Below are positions 52,383 to 61,423 of a stretch of DNA of 64,000 bases, in pieces. The position numbers and the translations under genes were made by a program. The stretch comes from an uncultured Flavobacteriales bacterium. Its GTDB lineage: Bacteria > Bacteroidota > Bacteroidia > Flavobacteriales_D > Crocinitomicaceae. The notes below the pieces were generated by a model. It did not search any database. It was not told the DNA's origin and saw only the letters and a list, made by a program, of their open reading frames with translations. Numbering within the stretch: the stretch's first letter is position 1; each line of letters begins with the position of its first letter. Location: NCBI GenBank assembly GCA_937973685.1, contig CALJKJ010000018.1:124001-188000 (forward strand), written 5' to 3'.

Positions 52383-54101
52383 ATGGCTCAGTACAGTATT
52401 TCAATTGACAATGCACATCAACAATATATCCAGTTCAACATAGTCTTTTCGAATGTCAACGAAAATACCATAGTTTATTTGCCGAAATGGCGTCCTGGAC
52501 GTTATGAATTGGGTAATTTTGCTAAAAATGTACGCCATTTTCGTGTTTTTGATGCTAATGGAAAGGCAGTGTCATATCATAAGTTAGATAGTTCATCATG
52601 GCAATTAGTTAATCCAGCAAACGAAGAAATCCGAGTTGAATATAGCTATTACGCTGCAGAATTAAATGCAGGATCCAGTTTTTTATCCAACGAACAATTA
52701 TACATCAATCCAATCAATTGTTTTGTTTATCTAAAAGAAGAATTGGATGAACAACAAACAGTTCACTTAAACATTTCAGAAAATTGGAAAATAGCTACTT
52801 CTTTACAACGTGAAGCAAATCAGTTAGTTGCAAAAACATATCATGAATTAGCTGATGCTCCTTTTATTTGCTCAGAACAATTGCAATACAATCAATACGA
52901 ATCGGGCGGGACGCTTTTTCACTTGTGGTTTAATGGTGTCGTTCATGTTGATTGGAAAAAACTCATTCATGATTTCAAAAGATTTACGGATAAACAAATT
53001 GAAAAATTCATGGAATTCCCAGTTAGGGATTATCATTTTTTGTTCCAAATTCTTCCGACAAAAGCTTATCACGGTGTAGAGCATCAAAACTCAACAGTTA
53101 TCACACTTGGACCAAGTTATGCTGTTTTTGAAGAATTATATCCCGAATTGCTTGGTGTAAGTTCACATGAATTGTATCATACTTGGAACGTAAAAGCGAT
53201 TCGTCCGATTGAAATGTTTCCGTACGATTATCAACGAGAAAATTATTCCAAATTGGGCTACTTGTGCGAAGGGGTTACCACGTACATGGGCGATTTGATG
53301 TTGTACAAAAGCGGTGTTTTTACTTTCAACGAATACGCGCGTGAATTGACACAACAACTACAAAAGCATTTTGATAATTTTGGTCGTTTTGCCTATTCTG
53401 TTGCAGATTCATCGTTTGATACCTGGTTAGATGGTTATACACCTGGAGCACCTGGTCGAAAAGTATCAATTTACACAGAAGGATGTTTGTTAGCTTTTGT
53501 TACGGATATTCAAATACGTCTAAAAACAGGTGATAAATTGGGACTAGATGAGGTGATGAAACGTTTGTATTTCAATTTTACATTACAAAACAAAGGTGTA
53601 AGTGAAGCGGATTATATTTCTGTAGTGAAATCATTAGCAGGTGAGGATTTTCAATCTGTTTTTGACGATTATTTTTATGGAACACGTCCTTTTGAGGGAA
53701 TAATTACTGAAGCTTTAGAAGCAATTGGTTTAACGTTAACGCACAAACCTTCGTCAAAATATTCTCAAGCTAAAACAGGAATAAAAACAATAATTCAAGG
53801 AGCTAATCACGTTGTGAAAGCAATTTATCCAGGAAGTCCCGCTGACCTTGCAGGAATAATGTTAGAAGACGAAATCATAGCTATCAATGATATAGCAGTA
53901 GCTGTTGAACTAGATCGATGGTTAGCTTTCTTTGATAATGATTCAAAAGTAATCACTATCAACCGAGCGGGAATAATCAAACAAGTTACTTTACCAGAAG
54001 TACAACGGTACTTTTATTTAGAATACGGTATCTCATTTATGCCAAAGAATGAAGAGTTATCATCCCTTCAATTGAAAGCATTTGAGAATTGGAGTAAATA
54101 A
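52383..54101 (+). CDS. M61 family peptidase with PDZ domain (glycyl aminopeptidase-like)
   Basis: A 572-aa zinc peptidase. The N-terminal beta domain (about 1-165, VYLPKWRPGRYELGNFAKN) is typical of M61. The catalytic thermolysin-like domain has SSHELYHTWNVKAIRP (HEXXH near 261-265) and the third ligand in LCEGVTTYMGDL (Glu). The C-terminal PDZ (about 465-545) has the GSPADLAGIMLEDEIIAIN carboxylate-binding region. No signal peptide is seen, unlike many M61 members, so a cytoplasmic location is likely. M61 enzymes prefer N-terminal glycine or alanine. Convergent with the following TonB receptor gene, 7 bases apart. Confidence 0.9.
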   Translation: MAQYSISIDNAHQQYIQFNIVFSNVNENTIVYLPKWRPGRYELGNFAKNVRHFRVFDANGKAVSYHKLDSSSWQLVNPANEEIRVEYSYYAAELNAGSSFLSNEQLYINPINCFVYLKEELDEQQTVHLNISENWKIATSLQREANQLVAKTYHELADAPFICSEQLQYNQYESGGTLFHLWFNGVVHVDWKKLIHDFKRFTDKQIEKFMEFPVRDYHFLFQILPTKAYHGVEHQNSTVITLGPSYAVFEELYPELLGVSSHELYHTWNVKAIRPIEMFPYDYQRENYSKLGYLCEGVTTYMGDLMLYKSGVFTFNEYARELTQQLQKHFDNFGRFAYSVADSSFDTWLDGYTPGAPGRKVSIYTEGCLLAFVTDIQIRLKTGDKLGLDEVMKRLYFNFTLQNKGVSEADYISVVKSLAGEDFQSVFDDYFYGTRPFEGIITEALEAIGLTLTHKPSSKYSQAKTGIKTIIQGANHVVKAIYPGSPADLAGIMLEDEIIAINDIAVAVELDRWLAFFDNDSKVITINRAGIIKQVTLPEVQRYFYLEYGISFMPKNEELSSLQLKAFENWSK

Positions 54102-54108
54102 CTCCCTA

Positions 54109-56451
54109 CTAGAAACGGTAACTTACACCCATACTTGGTAGTAAAGGGAACTGATAAATTGTTTTATTCGTAACACGGTTTCTGTAGAAAATATTCTTTC
54201 TGTTATAGGAATTTGTTACGCCAATAGTAATTTCCATTTCAGTTTTATTCTTGAATTTGTGTTGTTTTTTCACAGTAATATCCAAACGGTGGTAATATGG
54301 TAGACGTTGACTATTAAATTGACCCAACAAAACACCAATGTTAGATGAGTTTGAAGTCGTTATATTTGTTGTTGCTCCGTTATTGAAATTTTCTGGCTGG
54401 TAGTAACCATTAGTAGGAGTAAATGGCAAACCAGATCCTAAATTCCAACGAATATTCAATTCCAAATTTTTCTTAGCACCAATAGCATACGAACCAACAA
54501 TGTTGATATTATGTCGTCTATCAAAAACAGGAAAGTAAGAAGCGAAACCATCCCAACGCGTTGATTTCCCTAACGAGTATACACCCCAAAGGAATAATCG
54601 GTCTTTAGCATATTTCACTAATAAATCTACTCCGTATGATTTCCCTGATTCAATCAAAAAATCTTTTTTGTACACATCATCAACTGATGAGAATTCAGAA
54701 ACGTCGTCGTACAATTTGTTTACATTGATATTGCTTAATTGTGGGAAGTATTTGAAATAACCTTCAATATTTACTGTTAAATTTTTTGATAAGTCCAATT
54801 CTGTACCTAAAATAGCATGGTAAGAAATTTGCAAACCATTTTGCGGATTTTTCTGTTTTCCGTTCTGAGTAATAAATGTTTCTTGGACATTGGTTGGAGC
54901 ACTTAATAATCCGTTGAATAAATTCACGACATCTCTATCAGAAGAAGCAGAAGTGAAGTTTTGAGTATATCGTCCTCCTGAGAATTTTAATCTAAATTTC
55001 TCTGTTGCGTTGTACTTCATACCAAAACGTGGTTCAACAGAAATAGTCCCGAGTGATGGGTATGCTTGAACGCGAATTCCTGGTTGAAAAACAAAGCGAT
55101 TGGTTACTTTTTTCACATTAATGTACGAACCAATCTCTGTTGTAAAGTTTTGAATTTGAATTTTAGAAGCGGCCTCGTTGTAGGTAATAAAATCCGTATT
55201 AAATCCATTCAAGTTTATACCATATTCAACTTGACTTTCTTTTTTCAAGAAGTAAGTAAAGTCAAAACCTAAATCAAACCCACCAATTGAACTGGAACGT
55301 GGTTTTGTACCAACCTCATTGAAACTTGTTTCGTAACGTGAACCATTTAAGTGTCCTTTGATGAAAATAGGAGAGCCACTAGGAACTAGAACAAAGTTCA
55401 TTCCACCACCACTTTGCTTAAAATTCAAGTCAGCAATATCTGTATAAGCAACATTATCATTATTATTAAATCCAAAGAATGAAAATTTCGAACCTTGACC
55501 GGATGCTAACGTTATTTTTCCGTATAAATCGGTAAAGTTGAATGGCAATCCATTTCCTTCATTTACATTTCTATAAAGCGATTTTGCTGTGTAATCTAAC
55601 AATGAATGTTTCGCAGAGAAAACATAAGATCCGGCTCCATCGCCAGATTTTTTGGCTGTGTAAATAGGACCTTCTAATACCAATTTAGCCATGAATGGTG
55701 ATGTGGAAACTTTTCCTCCGAATTCTTTTTTGTTACCATCGCGGTACGAAATATCCATCACAGAAGAAATACGACCTCCGTATTTGGAATCAAATCCACC
55801 GGTATAGATATCAACGTTTTTCACCAATTCCGTTTCAAAAATGGAGAAAAATCCTATTGAATGAAAAGGATTATAAATGGTCATTCCGTCTAATAATACT
55901 TTATTTTGAATAGGTGTTCCTCCACGCACATACAATTGACCTCCTTGATCACCCGTAGTAACAACACCAGGTGTAACTGAGAATGCAGCTGTGATGTCGT
56001 TTTCAGCTCCAACAGATGGAACACGTTCAATTCCTTTTTTATCCAATTTGATCTGAGAAATCAATACTTCAGTAGTTTTTGCTTTTGTTTCGGCAGAAAT
56101 AACAACATCGATCGATTCTTTTGCATCGGGAGTGATTAAGTCAATCCGTATATCGGTTATTCCTTCTTTTTTAGTGATATTGATTTCTTGTTCAAATTTT
56201 TTGTAATTCAAATCTTCAACACGCAATAAATATGTTCCAATTGCAAGTTTTGGAATAGAGAAGAAACCATTCACATCGGTAATTGCTCCGGTAATTGCGC
56301 TACTTTTTACAGTTGGAATTAATGTAACTTTCTCAAAAGGAACAGGTTCACCATTTTCTGTATCGTAGATGAATCCACGCAAAATGTGATCTTGTCCGTA
56401 TGAAAAAGCAAAGCAAGCAAAAAGTCCAAAAAGAAAAAGTAAATTTTTCAT
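54109..56451 (-). CDS. TonB-dependent receptor with carboxypeptidase-like N-terminus
   Basis: A 780-aa outer-membrane receptor. A signal peptide ends at FSYGQ. The carboxypeptidase-regulatory-like domain (about 23-105, HILRGFIYDTENGEPVPFEKV) precedes the plug (about 115-225, VPSVGAENDITAAFSVTPGV, YVRGGTPIQNKVLLDGMTIYN) and barrel. It ends PLLPSMGVSYRF, with a terminal phenylalanine. No SusD or substrate-handling gene adjoins it, so its ligand is unknown. Of the two receptors in the window this is the shorter and the less informative by context. Confidence 0.9.
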   Translation of the reverse strand: MKNLLFLFGLFACFAFSYGQDHILRGFIYDTENGEPVPFEKVTLIPTVKSSAITGAITDVNGFFSIPKLAIGTYLLRVEDLNYKKFEQEINITKKEGITDIRIDLITPDAKESIDVVISAETKAKTTEVLISQIKLDKKGIERVPSVGAENDITAAFSVTPGVVTTGDQGGQLYVRGGTPIQNKVLLDGMTIYNPFHSIGFFSIFETELVKNVDIYTGGFDSKYGGRISSVMDISYRDGNKKEFGGKVSTSPFMAKLVLEGPIYTAKKSGDGAGSYVFSAKHSLLDYTAKSLYRNVNEGNGLPFNFTDLYGKITLASGQGSKFSFFGFNNNDNVAYTDIADLNFKQSGGGMNFVLVPSGSPIFIKGHLNGSRYETSFNEVGTKPRSSSIGGFDLGFDFTYFLKKESQVEYGINLNGFNTDFITYNEAASKIQIQNFTTEIGSYINVKKVTNRFVFQPGIRVQAYPSLGTISVEPRFGMKYNATEKFRLKFSGGRYTQNFTSASSDRDVVNLFNGLLSAPTNVQETFITQNGKQKNPQNGLQISYHAILGTELDLSKNLTVNIEGYFKYFPQLSNINVNKLYDDVSEFSSVDDVYKKDFLIESGKSYGVDLLVKYAKDRLFLWGVYSLGKSTRWDGFASYFPVFDRRHNINIVGSYAIGAKKNLELNIRWNLGSGLPFTPTNGYYQPENFNNGATTNITTSNSSNIGVLLGQFNSQRLPYYHRLDITVKKQHKFKNKTEMEITIGVTNSYNRKNIFYRNRVTNKTIYQFPLLPSMGVSYRF

Positions 56452-56559
56452 AGTATCTTCAATAGTATTTAAGATGACGAAAATAACTAAATCTTCTGTT
56501 AATTCGACTTTTTTATTTCAAAAATGAGTGAATGGTTTAGTTATTGATTAAACGGTAAA

Positions 56560-57357
56560 TTAGTGCTTTTTTTGAGCAATGGTGATTTTAGCTCTCTCCC
56601 AAAACACATCCATTTCTGCTAAGGTCATTGATGAAATATTTACACTTTCTTTTGCCATTAATTCCTCCATTAATTGAAAGCGCTGTATAAATTTTTTGTT
56701 GGTGCGTTCCAAAGCATCTTCAGGATTTACTGAAATGAAACGTGCATAATTCACCAAAGAAAAAAGTACATCGCCAAATTCATTTTCAATTTCGTCTACT
56801 AGACCAGTTATTTGTGCTTCGTGTAATTCTGTGAATTCTTCAATTACTTTTTCTTTGACTTGATCCACATTGTCCCAATCAAAACCAATTCCTTTCACTT
56901 TTTCTTGAATACGCATCGCTTTAATTAATGCGGGCAAAGTATTAGGAACTCCTTCTAAAACAGATTTCTTGCCTTCTTTCAACTTCAGTTTTTCCCAGTT
57001 TGCTTTGACTTCTTCTTCTGTTTCTGCAACGGTGTCACTATAAATATGCGGATGACGGTGAACTAATTTATCACAAATACCATTTAATACATCAGTGATA
57101 TCAAATGCGCCTAATTCACTACCGATTTTCGCGTAAAAAACCATGTGTAACAAGATATCTCCTAATTCGCCTTTGATACCTTCCATGTCGTTTTGTGAAA
57201 TTGCATCTGCTAATTCGTATGTTTCTTCAATTGTTAAATGACGCAAACTCTGGATGGTTTGTTTTTTATCCCAAGGACATTTTTCGCGTAAATCATCCAT
57301 GATGGACAACAACCTATGAAAAGCTATTAAGCGCGGATCTGATGAAATGATTGCCAT
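56560..57357 (-). CDS. mazG: Nucleoside triphosphate pyrophosphohydrolase MazG
   Basis: A 265-aa all-alpha NTP pyrophosphatase with two MazG domains. The first holds REKCPWDKKQT, SLRHLTIEETYELADAI and GELGDILLHMVFYA (EExxE...ExxD metal site). The second has GIGFDWDN, VIEEFTELHEA, and ENEFGDVLFSLVNYARF. Removes pyrophosphate from aberrant NTPs and can lower ppGpp levels in some species. The length matches E. coli MazG. Stand-alone gene, no mazEF near it. Confidence 0.95.
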   Translation of the reverse strand: MAIISSDPRLIAFHRLLSIMDDLREKCPWDKKQTIQSLRHLTIEETYELADAISQNDMEGIKGELGDILLHMVFYAKIGSELGAFDITDVLNGICDKLVHRHPHIYSDTVAETEEEVKANWEKLKLKEGKKSVLEGVPNTLPALIKAMRIQEKVKGIGFDWDNVDQVKEKVIEEFTELHEAQITGLVDEIENEFGDVLFSLVNYARFISVNPEDALERTNKKFIQRFQLMEELMAKESVNISSMTLAEMDVFWERAKITIAQKKH

Positions 57358-57407
57358 AAATATTTTTTTTACAAATGTACACAGAAGAAAATTTGTAATT
57401 TTGATTC

Positions 57408-58499
57408 ATGCGTTTATTCTTGTTTTTCATTTTTATTGCTCAATTTGTTTTTGCTCAGGATTCAATTTCAGATGAACGAGCAATTACAATTAAACCCAAA
57501 TTTGGTTTTCTTGCAGCGCACAGAGGGACTATGGGGCATTTATACAAAGACAGAATTATTGGTACTGAAATAACTTTTTCAAAACGAATAATTGCTTCAA
57601 AAAATTGGGCTTCAATTTATAAAAACCCATACGTAGGGTGTACATTTTACGGCTCTAATTTAGGAAACAATGACATTCTAGGAAACGGTTTTGGATCGTA
57701 TGGATTTATTGAATTTCCTTTTATAAATCAAAAAAAACATGTCGTAACAGCTAAATTATCAGCTGGATTAGGTTATGTTACAAAAGTCTTCGATCAAGAA
57801 AACAATCCTAAAAATGTAGCAGTCAGTGCACACGTAAACGCTTTGTTATGTCTAGGACTTCAAGGTCGCTGGAAAATCACACCCAAACATGCTGTGATAT
57901 ATTCCTTTGATGTGACCCATTTTTCTAATGCATCAACAAAAGTTCCGAATTTAGGATTGAACATGCCTTTTATTGGATTGGGTTATTCCTATAATTTGAG
58001 TCCAAAAAAAGATCCAGTTTGTTCCCCAGTTAAAATTACACATACGCCATTTTTCACAAATTGGAATGTTCATGTGGTTGGTATTATTTCTAAAAAAGAG
58101 GTATTCCCAACTGGCGGAAAAGATTATCCAGTTTATGCTGTAAACACCTTTGTTTCTAAGCGATTTAAAGAAAAAGTCGGAATGGAAATAGGGTTTGATT
58201 TTATCTCTAAACAATCCTTGTTTAATTACAAACCGTACATTCCGAAAACCCAGTTAAGTATATTTCAAATAGGAACTTATGCAGCTTACGTTTTACCCTT
58301 GGATAAGTTGAAATTTGTTCTTGGTATGGGGGTTTATTTGAAAGATAGGTACGATGCCGATAATGAAATTTATCACCGTGTTGGGTTGCGTTATCAATGT
58401 GATAATGGTTTGCTATTAAATGTTGTGTTAAAATCGCACTGGGCAAAAGCAGATTATGCTGAATGGGGAATTGGTTATACTTTTAATTACAAAAAATGA
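57408..58499 (+). CDS. PagL-like acyloxyacyl hydrolase (lipid A deacylase family)
   Basis: A 363-aa outer-membrane protein with a signal peptide (LFLFFIFIAQFVFAQ). The central part carries the PagL/acyloxyacyl hydrolase motif THFSNASTKVPNLGLN (His near 172, Ser near 174), preceded by FDV, then FIGLGYSYN, as in lipid A 3-O-deacylase PF09411. At 363 aa it is about twice the length of PagL itself: a second barrel-like half (about 215-363) follows the motif, a form frequent in Bacteroidota. Lipid A deacylation is inferred. It overlaps the next gene by four bases (ATGA). Confidence 0.78.
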   Translation: MRLFLFFIFIAQFVFAQDSISDERAITIKPKFGFLAAHRGTMGHLYKDRIIGTEITFSKRIIASKNWASIYKNPYVGCTFYGSNLGNNDILGNGFGSYGFIEFPFINQKKHVVTAKLSAGLGYVTKVFDQENNPKNVAVSAHVNALLCLGLQGRWKITPKHAVIYSFDVTHFSNASTKVPNLGLNMPFIGLGYSYNLSPKKDPVCSPVKITHTPFFTNWNVHVVGIISKKEVFPTGGKDYPVYAVNTFVSKRFKEKVGMEIGFDFISKQSLFNYKPYIPKTQLSIFQIGTYAAYVLPLDKLKFVLGMGVYLKDRYDADNEIYHRVGLRYQCDNGLLLNVVLKSHWAKADYAEWGIGYTFNYKK

Positions 58500-59236
58500 A
58501 GCATGTTTTTCAAGTTTTAGTGCTACTAGTAGTACTGTTTTCGTGCAAAAAACCCATCAACAGAACATGTTGGAAATTTGCTGGAGAAACGAAATCGTTA
58601 ACAATCGCTGTTGGTGATTATACTGCGTTATTTTTGAAAGGGCATTTGAGCTACACACTCGTACAAGATTCAACGGATAAAATAGTAATAACTGGAGGTG
58701 AAAATCTGATAGGACATGTGAAATGGACAAATGAAAATGGACTATTGACACTTGAAAACGGCAATAAATGTAATTTTTTACGCGATCCTAAAAACGAAAT
58801 TAATATCGCAATCCATTGCACCAATGTTTCCAATATTCGTTTTGAAGGAACAGAACCACTTGTTGGCCAAGGAACTTTGAAATCTGATTATTTCGTACTC
58901 TTTATTCGCGATGGGGCAGGACCTGTTACACTTGATTTAGAATCGTTGGTTGTAAATGCAGATATTGCTCACGGTTGGGGTGAATATCATTTGAGTGGTA
59001 CAACAAAAACTGCGCGAATTGCAGTTCGAAGCAATGGTTTTTGCTCTGTTGATCAGTTGCAAATTTCCGATTCTGTTTATGTCGGCTCAGAATCCCAAGG
59101 GGATATTACTTTGAATGCTAATGGCATACCAATGTCAGGATACATCAAAGCAGGTGGAAATATTCGCTACAAAGGTACACCAAGTACTATTTCTGTAATA
59201 AAAACTGGTGAAGGAAATTTAATTCCAATACAGTAA
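58496..59236 (+). CDS. DUF2807 (head GIN-like) lipoprotein
   Basis: A 246-aa lipoprotein. The signal MKHVFQVLVLLVVLFSC ends in a lipobox cysteine at 17. The mature part shows the right-handed beta-helix pattern of DUF2807 (GIN): repeated strands like FLKGHLSYTLVQDSTDKIVITGG, NIRFEGTEPL, YHLSGTTKTARIAV and IRYKGTPS. No catalytic residue is apparent. It is translationally coupled to the PagL-like gene through an ATGA overlap, suggesting a related outer-membrane or envelope role. Confidence 0.8.
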   Translation: MKHVFQVLVLLVVLFSCKKPINRTCWKFAGETKSLTIAVGDYTALFLKGHLSYTLVQDSTDKIVITGGENLIGHVKWTNENGLLTLENGNKCNFLRDPKNEINIAIHCTNVSNIRFEGTEPLVGQGTLKSDYFVLFIRDGAGPVTLDLESLVVNADIAHGWGEYHLSGTTKTARIAVRSNGFCSVDQLQISDSVYVGSESQGDITLNANGIPMSGYIKAGGNIRYKGTPSTISVIKTGEGNLIPIQ

Positions 59237-59240
59237 CTGC

Positions 59241-59903
59241 TTACCGACCACGTTTTAATTGCATCAATACTTTGAATGCTTTATCGACATGATCTTGTTT
59301 GACAACTACGGTGAATTCATTTGCTGTGGAAACAACTTCTACAATGTTTAATCCTTCCCAAGCCAAATGTTTTAATATGTAATAATAAATTCCGTAGACT
59401 TCTGAATTTACGGAAGGTAATTTCACTGTTATTGAAGCCAAATCTTTCGTATGTGACTTAAGACGTTCTTTTGCTAAAAGTGTACTGATTTTACTAGAAA
59501 TACTTTGGGAAACAATGATTGTTGTTTCAGTTACCCCACGGCATATGGTGTAAAACACATCTGAATCAGCATTTACAAGTTGTACTAAATCAGCTTGTTT
59601 TAAACGAAGTGATTCAGTGTTTTCAAACGTAAAATCTTCTAAATTTGAACGAACAAGAAAATCACCCAATTCACCGATAATGTTGGTGATTTTATAGTTT
59701 AATCGGTGGTATAGTCCAGGTGACATGCGTTTTATAGCCATAACAATAGCTCCTTCTTTCACTTCTTTCCCTACAATTTCCTCTATTTCGGGTTTGATTT
59801 TGCGTGCTAAAGATGAAATATTAATTAAATCATCTGTCATAGCTTCGCGCAGAAATGGACTTCTTCCGATGATTTCTTCTGTTATTTTTCCTATTGACTG
59901 CAT
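59241..59903 (-). CDS. ACT-like domain protein (aspartate-kinase-like), unknown
   Basis: A 220-aa cytoplasmic protein. The N-terminal half is helical (EEIIGRSPFLREAMTDDLINISSLARKI), resembling proteins sometimes annotated as aspartate kinase in Bacteroidota. The C-terminal 75 residues show the ACT beta-alpha-beta pattern (DLASITVKLPSVNSEVYGIYYYI, LAWEGLNIVEVVSTANEFTVVV, DKAFKVLMQL). There is no kinase domain, so it would be a stand-alone regulatory sensor of amino acids if the ACT assignment holds. A promoter-like pair with overlapping inverted repeat lies just upstream. Convergent with the DUF2807 gene, 4 bases apart. Confidence 0.65.
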   Translation of the reverse strand: MQSIGKITEEIIGRSPFLREAMTDDLINISSLARKIKPEIEEIVGKEVKEGAIVMAIKRMSPGLYHRLNYKITNIIGELGDFLVRSNLEDFTFENTESLRLKQADLVQLVNADSDVFYTICRGVTETTIIVSQSISSKISTLLAKERLKSHTKDLASITVKLPSVNSEVYGIYYYILKHLAWEGLNIVEVVSTANEFTVVVKQDHVDKAFKVLMQLKRGR

Positions 59904-59906
59904 GGG

Positions 59907-59942
59907 GTTGTAAAAATATTTTGTTAAAATTACAACAAAAAA
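59907..59942 (-). promoter_or_regulatory. Promoter of the ACT-like gene overlapped by an inverted repeat
   Basis: On the minus strand TTTTTTG (59936-59942) and TATTTTTA (59911-59918) are 17 bases apart. A perfect 7-bp inverted repeat GTTGTAA / TTACAAC (59907-59913 and 59930-59936) flanks the -7 region. Such an arrangement could be an operator; chance is not excluded in AT-rich DNA. Confidence 0.4.
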
Positions 59943-60007
59943 TACTTTTTTTATACGTTTTATTTAAAAAAAAACAAAGAGACATCGGAAATGCTGTTAC
60001 AGCATGT

Positions 60008-60703
60008 TTATTTAAGCAATGAATCGACCAATTTTAAAACAAAAGCAAGTTGTTCCTCTTGATTGAGAAAAGAATTATCTAAAACAATGGCATCAGCTGC
60101 TTGTTTAAGTGGGCTTTCCGTTCTTGTAACATCCAAATGATCACGGTGTGCTAAATTTTCTTGAATTGCTTCAAACGAAGTTGAATCACCCTTGGCTTGC
60201 ATTTCATCAAAACGACGTTGTGTACGAATGTGACTATCAGCTGTTAAAAACAACTTTAATTCAGCAGTTGGAAAAACAACAGTACCTATGTCACGTCCGT
60301 CCATAATTACGCCGCCTTCCTCACCAATTTGTTGTTGTTGTTTGACCAATGCAACACGAACCTCTTTAATTGATGCAATTTCGCTAACATGTTGAGAAAC
60401 AGTTAGTGAACGAATTTCTTCTGCAACATTTTTCCCGTTGAGTATTAATGGACGGTTTCCATTATCATCAAAAGGTCCGAAGGAAAGCGTAATCGAATCA
60501 ATTAACTCGATTAATCGAGGAACTGCAATTTTATCAGCTGTTATAAGATTATTTTCAAGTGCAAAAAGCGTCACACCACGGTACATCGCCCCCGAATCAA
60601 TAAAAACATAATCTAATTTTTTTGCAAGAGCTTTTGCTAATGTGCTTTTTCCACAAGCTGAATAACCATCAATGGCAATATTAATTCTTTTTTTTGGAGA
60701 CAT
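60008..60703 (-). CDS. cmk: Cytidylate kinase
   Basis: A 231-aa (d)CMP kinase using ATP to make (d)CDP. P-loop GYSACGKST near the N-terminus; the NMP-binding FIDSGAMYRG; DGRDIGTVVFP with its conserved Asp/Arg pair; and a C-terminal RTESPLKQA loop (short-type Cmk). Intact. Last gene of the operon phosphoesterase-porQ-OMP-cmk. The porQ/cmk linkage is known from other Bacteroidota. Confidence 0.96.
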   Translation of the reverse strand: MSPKKRINIAIDGYSACGKSTLAKALAKKLDYVFIDSGAMYRGVTLFALENNLITADKIAVPRLIELIDSITLSFGPFDDNGNRPLILNGKNVAEEIRSLTVSQHVSEIASIKEVRVALVKQQQQIGEEGGVIMDGRDIGTVVFPTAELKLFLTADSHIRTQRRFDEMQAKGDSTSFEAIQENLAHRDHLDVTRTESPLKQAADAIVLDNSFLNQEEQLAFVLKLVDSLLK

Positions 60704-60721
60704 GTTGTATGCATTTAGGAA

Positions 60722-61393
60722 TTAAAATCGCCAACCAAAGCGCAACGAACTAATAGAATTATTTCCAATTGTTGTCAATGATGATTTTGGTGTTTTAGAA
60801 ACAGCAGACTGATTATCGATAGTTATTGTTTCAATACCCTCGTGGTAAAATGTTGTTTTCCAAATTAGACCAAATTCAACTCCAAGGTACATGTTTTTCG
60901 TAAAGTAATAATCTCCACCTGCAACAAGGTTCATACCTATAATGGTATAGTTTGATTTGTTTGTACTGCTGTAATTAATTGTCCAATTACTTCCATCAAA
61001 ATTCACACGATTTTTGCTTAAAGTTCCAAAACCATAAAAAATATCGCCACCTATATATGGAGAAAACTTGTCTGTCCCTTTTAAATGCAATTCACCTCCT
61101 AAATTTATCGTTGCAGTCATTGCACGATTTTTCTCTGTTCCAACATCGCCAGATAAGTCTGAAAATTGATAATGAAAGCTTGTACTCCCTGATTGCGCGA
61201 AATTAATAGAATACCGTGTAGCAAAATTTTGCGAGTGAAAATAGCGCAAGCGAATGCTAGGTGCACTGAATGTTAAACCATTATCCAATTTTAATTGACC
61301 TTCTAAAGAAAAAGGAATCGTTTTATCGGGGAGCTGAGAAAAACTTATGATGGTTAAAAATCCTGAAATTGTTAAAAGAATAATCGTTTTCAT
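60722..61393 (-). CDS. Outer-membrane beta-barrel protein, unknown
   Basis: A 223-aa protein from the ATG at 61393, giving the signal MKTIILLTISGFLTIISFS. An in-frame TTG six codons upstream is less likely. Alternating strands such as KFSPYIGGDIFYGFG, YTIIGMNLVAGGDYYF and NMYLGVEFGLIWKTTFY end in ISSLRFGWRF, with terminal phenylalanine. This is an OmpW/OmpA-barrel-like pattern with no specific family recognised. It sits between porQ and cmk (30 and 18-base gaps). Confidence 0.75.
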   Translation of the reverse strand: MKTIILLTISGFLTIISFSQLPDKTIPFSLEGQLKLDNGLTFSAPSIRLRYFHSQNFATRYSINFAQSGSTSFHYQFSDLSGDVGTEKNRAMTATINLGGELHLKGTDKFSPYIGGDIFYGFGTLSKNRVNFDGSNWTINYSSTNKSNYTIIGMNLVAGGDYYFTKNMYLGVEFGLIWKTTFYHEGIETITIDNQSAVSKTPKSSLTTIGNNSISSLRFGWRF

Positions 61394-61423
61394 GACGTTT
61401 CGTTTTAACAAAAATAGAAAAAA

